Positions 59,278 to 64,000 of a stretch of 64,000 nucleotides of DNA are shown here, one piece after another. The DNA is from Acetobacter nitrogenifigens DSM 23921 = NBRC 105050. GTDB lineage: Bacteria > Pseudomonadota > Alphaproteobacteria > Acetobacterales > Acetobacteraceae. Each line of letters begins with the position of its first letter. Position 1 is the stretch's first letter. The notes under the pieces were generated by a model. The model did no database searches and was not told the origin of the DNA. It was given only the letters and a program-made list of their open reading frames with translations. Where the stretch lies: the NCBI RefSeq assembly GCF_000429165.1, contig NZ_AUBI01000006.1, positions 62,001 to 126,000 of the forward strand, written 5' to 3'. The position numbers and the translations under genes were made by a program.

Positions 59278-59634
59278 TCAAAGTTCCAGCGCGACCGTGC
59301 CGCCTGTTTCTGTGTTGGTGTAGGTGATCGAAATACGCGTACTGCCTTGCCGCGGCCTAGTGACGGCTATGATCGGCGCGGGCGTCGAAGAAACCGATGC
59401 CTCAAGCTGGATCTGTTGGGAAATCAATGTTTCCAGATCAGCCGGAACGTCCGCGCCCCCTACTCGACCAGGAAGCCCGGCGCCATAATCGAGAGAAAAT
59501 ATGTAATCTCCCGCATTCGTCGCAAGACGGCGAAGAATTCTCTGGTTCGAAGCGTCAACACCTGACGCCACCGCAATGTCGCCCGAAGAACCCAGCGTCA
59601 GATCCGAACCGGGGACATGATAGACGTCAGGCAT
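59278..59634 (-). CDS. Baseplate wedge protein gp46/gp25-like (GPW family)
   Basis: 118 aa. D-L-T-L-G-S-S-G-D-I-A-V-A-S-G, then N-Q-R-I-L-R-R-L-A-T-N-A-G-D-Y-I-F and Y-G-A-G-L-P are typical of the gpW/gp25 lysozyme-like wedge proteins of contractile tails. It precedes gpJ in the standard order. Confidence 0.82.
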   Translation of the reverse strand: MPDVYHVPGSDLTLGSSGDIAVASGVDASNQRILRRLATNAGDYIFSLDYGAGLPGRVGGADVPADLETLISQQIQLEASVSSTPAPIIAVTRPRQGSTRISITYTNTETGGTVALEL

Positions 59635-59673
59635 GTTTTCGTTCCGATCATTTGATGTGCGTGTGAAGCGGTG

Positions 59674-60222
59674 TCATTCCGAAACCGGAGTGCCGGAGAG
59701 GCTTGATCCACTTTGTACGCCACGGTGAATATGCTGTTCCAGGCTAACCCCAGAAGTAGAAATATCGCCTTGAGCGCTGATTGTTCCATGAACGGAAAGA
59801 TTTCCGCGGATGACGAGGGGGCCTACGACGGTGATTCCGTTTTCAGAAACTACAAATTCAGTATCGGCAATTTTTATGCCAAATTGCCCTGCCTGAAGCA
59901 CGGCGCCTCCAAGCGCCGAAAAAGCAGGCGGCATTGAGACGGCGTCGAAAATTCTTGTTACTACAATATAGTTGTCCCCATCGCCCTGCACTGTCTCAAT
60001 AAGGACATGAGACCCCAGTTCCGAGGGCGCGTAGCAGACAGTCGCACCCACGGCGATCGCTGCATCACAGATCCAGCCCGTTTCGGTGTTCTCAGGTTGA
60101 AGCCTTACCTTGACCAGTCCTGAAGACGGATCGACGGCGCTCACGACGCCAAGTCGAGCGCGCCCAATCCTGCTGGCATGCGCGTGCATTTGCATGTCGA
60201 GAACGCTACGTAAACTATTCAC
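59674..60222 (-). CDS. Baseplate spike protein gp45/gpV-like
   Basis: 182 aa. An N-terminal OB-fold-like part with G-V-V-S-A-V-D-P-S-S-G-L-V-K-V-R-L is followed by a beta-helical region and the C-terminal motif L-E-Q-H-I-H-R-G-V-Q-S-G-S-S-L-S-G, in which the H-x-H pair is the iron-binding tip of P2/Mu-type membrane-piercing spikes. The start overlaps the gp44 stop by four bases (ATGA at 60219-60222). Confidence 0.87.
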   Translation of the reverse strand: MNSLRSVLDMQMHAHASRIGRARLGVVSAVDPSSGLVKVRLQPENTETGWICDAAIAVGATVCYAPSELGSHVLIETVQGDGDNYIVVTRIFDAVSMPPAFSALGGAVLQAGQFGIKIADTEFVVSENGITVVGPLVIRGNLSVHGTISAQGDISTSGVSLEQHIHRGVQSGSSLSGTPVSE

Positions 60223-61331
60223 GAGACGTTCCCCAGATTGCTTCTGTTCCTGAGCGTAATACTTTGCGTCACGCGAGGCCCGCTCAATGAAAAAATAACG
60301 TCATCGACGGTGTAAGGAACTCCGTCAAACGAAGTGCCGGTTCCTTGAAGGATCACGCGTTGGCGCGGTGATATGGACAGAGAGGGATGGACGTTCATGG
60401 ACAACGTTCTCGCGTGAGCCATGGTTTCATTATATTTCTGTCGCGCCAGAGCGGCGCATTCATCCAGTGTTGTGCCAACAGCGGCCGTATAAGCATAGCG
60501 TGGACCGCCGGTTGATATGTCCGACGGGTAGGTCGCGGAGTGAGACGTTCTTTGCCGGGCGTCCCAAGCAGAAACGGTTACTGCAGTGCTGTCAGAATAG
60601 GCGATCCTTCGAGAAAGCGCGAGATTCCACACAGACGAAACGGGGTATTTTGTTTCTGAATCGGCCTGCTTCCAATTCAAATATAAAATTTCATCGTTTT
60701 CGTTCGGGGCTTTGAAGTAAAGAGTGTTGCCGTCGACCCATAGGTCGTAACCATACCGTCGCTGCATTCCGACGCAGAAATCCCATGCCGTCTGAAATCG
60801 GTGCATGCCTCGAAGGCCGTGAGCTTTGTGCTCGTACTGATAAAATTGCCCGACGAGGCCGGATGTCGTGTCCACGTCCGGTGTCAGGCCAACGTCCATG
60901 GCTAACTGAGCAATTGCCTCTGAGGCCGTAAAATTTAGAAACGACTGCCCCGAAAGTTCACGCTCGATGAGTCGCGCTGATCGGTCTCTGCCGGAGACGA
61001 TCACGCTATTACCTGCTGGAGTATAGTGTGCGTGATCGACAACGCCTCCAAAGAGCAGAGAATAGGGCTGGGTTCCCTCATTTTGGCCGAGTGGGAGGAA
61101 TCCCAGATAAATCTCTATGGGTAGTTCAAATGTGCCGACATCAGGATCGAACCAGTACGGAGATGACGCCTCCACCGGAAAAGTTACGGAAAATGTTCCA
61201 GATTCAGACAATCTGCTCTTTTTAATATGAACATTTGAGGCGGTAGGCAACGCTGTTCCGTTAGTCATGACCAGAAGGCGGGGCTGCGCCACTGAATCGC
61301 CTACGGTTGCGGGCAGGTTTAATGTAAGCAT
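60219..61331 (-). CDS. Tail hub protein gp44/gpD-like (late control D family)
   Basis: 370 aa. V-I-V-S-G-R-D-R-S-A-R-L-I-E-R-E-L and D-F-C-V-G-M-Q-R-R-Y-G-Y-D-L-W-V-D-G-N-T-L-Y-F are the kind of segments seen in gpD/gp44 hubs, which form the central ring holding the spike. The gene is transcribed between the LysM gene and the spike. Length and order agree with Mu gp44 (379 aa). Confidence 0.85.
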   Translation of the reverse strand: MLTLNLPATVGDSVAQPRLLVMTNGTALPTASNVHIKKSRLSESGTFSVTFPVEASSPYWFDPDVGTFELPIEIYLGFLPLGQNEGTQPYSLLFGGVVDHAHYTPAGNSVIVSGRDRSARLIERELSGQSFLNFTASEAIAQLAMDVGLTPDVDTTSGLVGQFYQYEHKAHGLRGMHRFQTAWDFCVGMQRRYGYDLWVDGNTLYFKAPNENDEILYLNWKQADSETKYPVSSVWNLALSRRIAYSDSTAVTVSAWDARQRTSHSATYPSDISTGGPRYAYTAAVGTTLDECAALARQKYNETMAHARTLSMNVHPSLSISPRQRVILQGTGTSFDGVPYTVDDVIFSLSGPRVTQSITLRNRSNLGNVS

Positions 61332-61415
61332 GGCTCGCCTCTCGTGATGTAGGGTGGCGTGTGGATTCCACGCTAATTGTGTTGTGCAGTGATCCGAGAA
61401 TCAGACATCACATAA

Positions 61416-61610
61416 TCATACCTGATCGACGCCTCCGGACTGGGTCGCATCAACTGGCGGCACTGCTATGGTTATGATCTGAGGAATCCAGATGTCGGTA
61501 AGTCCATTTAGGCTCATTATTCTGTTGGCTTGGGTTGCATCGCCGAGTAGGCGAGCAGCGACATGCCACAAAGATATATCAGAAGGGCCAATAGTTCGGA
61601 TGTTCGCCAT
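61416..61610 (-). CDS. Small LysM-type tail protein (tail X-like)
   Basis: 64 aa. S-L-W-H-V-A-A-R-L-L-G-D-A-T-Q-A-N-R-I-M-S-L-N-G-L-T-D plus W-I-P-Q-I-I-T-I-A-V-P-P is a LysM fold as in P2 gpX and other inner-tube cap proteins. It starts two bases after the gp43-like stop. Too short to be certain beyond the family. Confidence 0.72.
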   Translation of the reverse strand: MANIRTIGPSDISLWHVAARLLGDATQANRIMSLNGLTDIWIPQIITIAVPPVDATQSGGVDQV

Positions 61611-61612
61611 AG

Positions 61613-62542
61613 TCAGGGTGTAGTCGTCAAATTTGATGCGCCAGTTGCAATGTTTACATTTGCGGTTGCGCGACTGACGTAGGCGTTGGTAGAGGCGACG
61701 GATGCTATGATGCCGGAATGTCCTACGGCAGCCGATAGGGCGCTCATGCCGCCGACGACATCGGGTCCTGAGTTTTCTGCGATAGAAGAAAGTTCCTGCC
61801 CTGATAGACCCATCATGGAATACAAAGATGAACTGAGAGAACTCAATTGTTCTCCGACGTTGTTGATAGACGACGTAGAACTCGTGGACGAAAGGCCTCC
61901 CGCAACCGTTGCTACGCCGGTTAACTGACTATACAGCGTCGCCATCGAATTCCCCGTTCCAAAGAGACTCGCTAGAGGGGTTATTTGACCGGCATAGACG
62001 CCTATTGCTGACGTTACCGCTGCGGCATATGAAGTGAGGGAACTCATTGCGGCAGAGAGCGTCGATACTGCAGTCGCGCCGTCGGAGCCGATAAGGTTGG
62101 CCAGCGCCGATTTTGTGCCGTTAAGCGGGTTTGGAACTGAGCGTAAGACCTCACATCGTATGTTGTATGGAACAATGTTTCCATTTTCTGTGTATATAGC
62201 TTGAAACGACGTGATTATCACTTGCCTAGACAACGCGGCGCCAGCAAATGAAAGCACGTTACCCGACCGCGCCATGGTTTCAAGGGCTTGGGCGCGTGCT
62301 ACTGCATTATACCCACGGAAAATGCCACTCCACTCCAAGGGTGCGTCGAAATATCCTTCTAGCGATATAGTCTTGGTTCCGCCGGAACTCCACGAGACTG
62401 AGGCGTTCTGAATTCCTCCCCAAGGTAAAAAAGAGGGAACCTCAGTGTCAAGAAAGGCGAAGGAACCGAGGGTAAACGCACGTGCACTTGATAGGGATGC
62501 GACAGCCGAGGCCGTCCTCAGGAGATTCGTCATGCGTGCCAT
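61613..62542 (-). CDS. gp43-like tail protein (DNA circularisation N-domain type)
   Basis: 309 aa. The first about 130 residues (T-L-G-S-F-A-F-L-D-T-E-V-P-S-F-L-P-W-G-G, S-L-E-G-Y-F-D-A-P-L) are like the N-terminal domain of Mu gp43 (DNA circulation protein). The C-terminal 170 residues are Ser/Ala/Thr/Gly-rich, low-complexity and with no clear fold. The start is ATG 62542 or ATG 62533; it overlaps the end of the AT-rich gene upstream, implying translational coupling. Confidence 0.7.
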   Translation of the reverse strand: MARMTNLLRTASAVASLSSARAFTLGSFAFLDTEVPSFLPWGGIQNASVSWSSGGTKTISLEGYFDAPLEWSGIFRGYNAVARAQALETMARSGNVLSFAGAALSRQVIITSFQAIYTENGNIVPYNIRCEVLRSVPNPLNGTKSALANLIGSDGATAVSTLSAAMSSLTSYAAAVTSAIGVYAGQITPLASLFGTGNSMATLYSQLTGVATVAGGLSSTSSTSSINNVGEQLSSLSSSLYSMMGLSGQELSSIAENSGPDVVGGMSALSAAVGHSGIIASVASTNAYVSRATANVNIATGASNLTTTP

Positions 62543-63387
62543 CCTGGATAACTAGGTACCGCTTGTGGCCATGACAGGGTGGAGTTTGTTGGCGCGGCAG
62601 ATAGTCCATTAATCAGATGAGAGGTCACTGCGTCAGCAAATTCGCTTATACTCGGCTGGTAGACTGTTGAAAATTTTTGGTTTTGAAAATTCGAATGTTC
62701 CATGTGCATGATTTGTGGAAAATTATAACTATTTCTAAGAAATTCGTGGGAAATTTTAGGATTGATCGTCTTTAGGTCATCTGTTGCCCGTAACTGAGAT
62801 GTGCTGTAAGCAAGGGGTTGGTACGGAATCGGAGCGAAATGATCTCGTGTCGTACGTAATTTATTTCTGAAAATAGATGAAAAAATCGATGAGTTCTTCT
62901 GTTTTGTGGTGGTAGATTTTTTATATGTCGCACGAGATGCTCGGATTCGTTTAATTACCCTGGGTATCACGGTGAGATGTTTGTCAAAGAGATGAATGGG
63001 AAGTTGAACATTTCTTTTTTGAATAACATAGTCTGCGAAAGATCGTGTTAAAGAAGAGAGATATAAAAATTTTTTTGGAGTCACGTAGTTAATGTTTGAT
63101 TTTTTGTGTGGAATTGAGTGTTTAAATATTTTTATAGAATTCGATTTTTTGTTTTCGAAAAAATTTTTATGTTGAAATTGTAAGTGGTTTTTTTTCAGAA
63201 AAAACGGAGCTTTCTTTAGGGTAGCGTTTTCCTGTGGACGCGCACCCTGTGCAAAATTACTTGTCGTGTAGAGAATGTTTGCGCGTAACTTACTCAGCGT
63301 CGGTATATTTTTTTTGATAAAAATTGAATTGTGTAGGGGGGGGGTAATATTTCTTAGAATGTGAAGAATTTTTTGAATGCGAGCCAT
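62530..63387 (-). CDS. AT-rich basic protein, downstream frame (tape-measure slot)
   Basis: 285 codons if read from its own ATG at 63387, but the likely gene enters this frame from the upstream one at the C9 tract (63336-63344). The protein is rich in Lys, Arg, His, Asn, Phe and Ser, with no membrane or coiled-coil segment and no known domain. The last 45 residues (E-F-A-D-A-V-T-S-H-L-I-N-G-L-S-A) are less basic and look folded. At about one-third GC stops are frequent, so 285 open codons suggest true coding. It overlaps gp43 by 13 bases. In the Mu order this is the tape-measure (gp42) place. I do not recognise it. Confidence 0.55.
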   Translation of the reverse strand: MARIQKILHILRNITPPLHNSIFIKKNIPTLSKLRANILYTTSNFAQGARPQENATLKKAPFFLKKNHLQFQHKNFFENKKSNSIKIFKHSIPHKKSNINYVTPKKFLYLSSLTRSFADYVIQKRNVQLPIHLFDKHLTVIPRVIKRIRASRATYKKSTTTKQKNSSIFSSIFRNKLRTTRDHFAPIPYQPLAYSTSQLRATDDLKTINPKISHEFLRNSYNFPQIMHMEHSNFQNQKFSTVYQPSISEFADAVTSHLINGLSAAPTNSTLSWPQAVPSYPGWHA

Positions 63388-63850
63388 GTTGTCTTGAGTA
63401 TTGGGCGTGGAGAGGTGACAAATGCACGACAGGGGCGGCTTTATAATTTTCGAATTTTCCGAGATATCGAGGATTTTGTGAATGCTGTTTATGGAGAATT
63501 TCCTGAAATGTAGCCTTTTGGAATTTAGTTTTTTTTATATGTTTTTTTTCGAAATTTAAAGAAAATGGAAATGGCTTTGTAATTTGATTTATAGATATTT
63601 TTGATTTTTGTAATGATTGGCGGGCGATATTTGCGTCGCGTGCCTGTTTTTGATATCTTGCTACTGTTTTCACTTTAGGGTAAATGAAAATTTCCCGTAA
63701 TTTTGCACTATGTAAGATATTAAATTTACTGTTAGATTGTTTTTGTATGATTTTTTGCAATATAGTTGAAGAGTCATTATGAAAAAAAGCTAAATTATTT
63801 TTAAAATTTCTGTTGAGGTCGCGAGGTCTAGAAAATTTAATTGAAGACAC
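63290..63850 (-). CDS. AT-rich basic protein, upstream frame
   Basis: 186 codons from a GTG at 63850; an in-frame TAA lies two codons before, so no earlier start exists. The product is basic, rich in Lys, Asn, Gln, Ser and Phe, without a known domain. The frame ends at 63290, past the C9 tract; if one C were absent from the tract, the ribosome would pass into the downstream frame, giving one protein of about 440 residues ending at 62530. Ribosome site GAGG lies eight bases before the GTG but within an inverted repeat. Composition is far from that of the gp43-gp48 genes. No function can be named. Confidence 0.5.
   Translation of the reverse strand: MSSIKFSRPRDLNRNFKNNLAFFHNDSSTILQKIIQKQSNSKFNILHSAKLREIFIYPKVKTVARYQKQARDANIARQSLQKSKISINQITKPFPFSLNFEKKHIKKTKFQKATFQEILHKQHSQNPRYLGKFENYKAAPVVHLSPLHAQYSRQHGSHSKNSSHSKKYYPPPTQFNFYQKKYTDAE
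63336..63344. repeat. G9/C9 homopolymer tract in the overlap of two frames
   Basis: Nine G on the plus strand, read as nine C in the mRNA of the AT-rich locus. The upstream frame reads Y-P-P-P-T and the downstream frame T-P-P-L across it. Loss of one base (or gain of two) fuses them. Confidence 0.85.
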
Positions 63851-63869
63851 AGTTTAGACCTCGCGACCT
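63816..63869. repeat. Perfect 15-bp inverted repeat around the start of the AT-rich gene
   Basis: AGGTCGCGAGGTCTA (63816-63830) and its exact complement TAGACCTCGCGACCT (63855-63869), 24 bases apart. On the minus-strand mRNA the loop holds the GTG start and the 5' arm holds the GAGG ribosome site. Each arm is an imperfect direct repeat of GAGGTC with GC between. It stands out in an AT-rich surrounding. Confidence 0.85.
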
Positions 63870-64000
63870 GTAATATTAGTACAAATTGAATTATTGTCGG
63901 GGTAAGATAATTTTTCCATGAATGAAATATTATTTCATATATTTATCAATAAATTTATATGACACAAGAAAATGCGCTAAGTGCCTGCGCCGTCTGCCCA
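63870..64000. other. Window end, AT-rich leader region
   Basis: About 130 bases of AT-rich DNA before the GC-rich final bases. No start or stop of an upstream tail gene can be assigned. Confidence 0.3.

Larger units (their letters stand above)
57520..64000 (-). mobile_element. Tail module of a Mu-like prophage or phage-tail-like particle (partial)
   Basis: Genes transcribed leftwards in the order known for Mu: [AT-rich locus in the tape-measure slot], gp43-like, LysM/X, gp44 (hub), gp45 (spike), gp46 (wedge), gp47 (J), gp48-position. Base composition is lower in GC than the host part and falls to about one third at 62.6-63.9 kb. No head, integrase, transposase, lysis or tail-fibre gene is in view. 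The left edge lies between the DsbA-like stop (57469) and 57520; a 10-bp palindrome TTTCGCGAAA sits in that gap. The element continues past the window end. Confidence 0.85.

Overview
The window looks like a chromosomal segment of an alphaproteobacterium, most likely of the acetic acid bacteria (Acetobacteraceae). Host genes are GC-rich (roughly 60%). The pointers are a regulatory PTS (RapZ/EIIA/HPr/EI) without sugar permease subunits, a ChvG/ChvI two-component pair, heme A synthase CtaA, and a GTTC-N7-GTTC LexA box in front of recA. The placement is inferred from family resemblance; no database search was run.

Layout. 0-3.2 kb: the 3' end of rapZ and a tightly overlapping EIIA-HPr-EI operon, in which EIIA carries Gln where the phosphorylated His is expected. 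3.7-8.8 kb: a secreted M1 metallopeptidase, then a secreted adenosine deaminase and a secreted purine nucleoside permease (NUP) family protein. 9.0-18.2 kb: a globin-coupled (HemAT-like) transducer divergent from a chemotaxis operon ordered mcp-cheY-cheA-cheW-cheR-cheB-cheY-cheD-cheT-like, much richer in A+T than its surroundings. 18.2-25.7 kb (minus strand): aroA, a GhrA-like dehydrogenase, recA, a CPBP membrane protease, an O-antigen-ligase-like protein and tldD. 25.9-32.4 kb: periplasmic trehalase, then dnaJ, dnaK and grpE on the minus strand. 32.7-57.5 kb: chvI-chvG, a lone ureE, ctaA, a TVP38 protein, a Bcr/CflA exporter, a hybrid histidine kinase, apt, a FUSC exporter, leuB, mscS, an SDR, dedA, an S9 peptidase, a sugar porter, a diheme peroxidase, an AcpA-like phosphoesterase and a DsbA-like protein.

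57.5-64 kb (minus strand, running off the right end) is the distal part of a contractile-tail module of a Mu-like prophage or tail-like particle. Read in the direction of transcription it holds a strange AT-rich locus, a gp43-like protein, a LysM/tail-X protein, gp44/gpD hub, gp45 spike, gp46/gp25 wedge, gp47/gpJ and a gp48-position protein. It then abuts host genes with no tail fibre gene in view.

The most unusual piece is 62.5-63.9 kb. In the slot where Mu-like modules carry the tape-measure gene, there is a very AT-rich, strongly basic coding region of about 440 codons. It is split into two overlapping frames by a C9 tract. Its GTG start lies in the loop of a perfect 15-bp inverted repeat whose stem contains the likely ribosome binding site. 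Other points worth checking are the EIIA His-to-Gln change, the CheT-like protein with a CheZ-type D-x-x-x-Q motif, the chemoreceptor with no periplasmic domain but with a CheR/CheB tether, the solitary ureE, and the dedA gene with no standard start codon at its conserved N-terminus.
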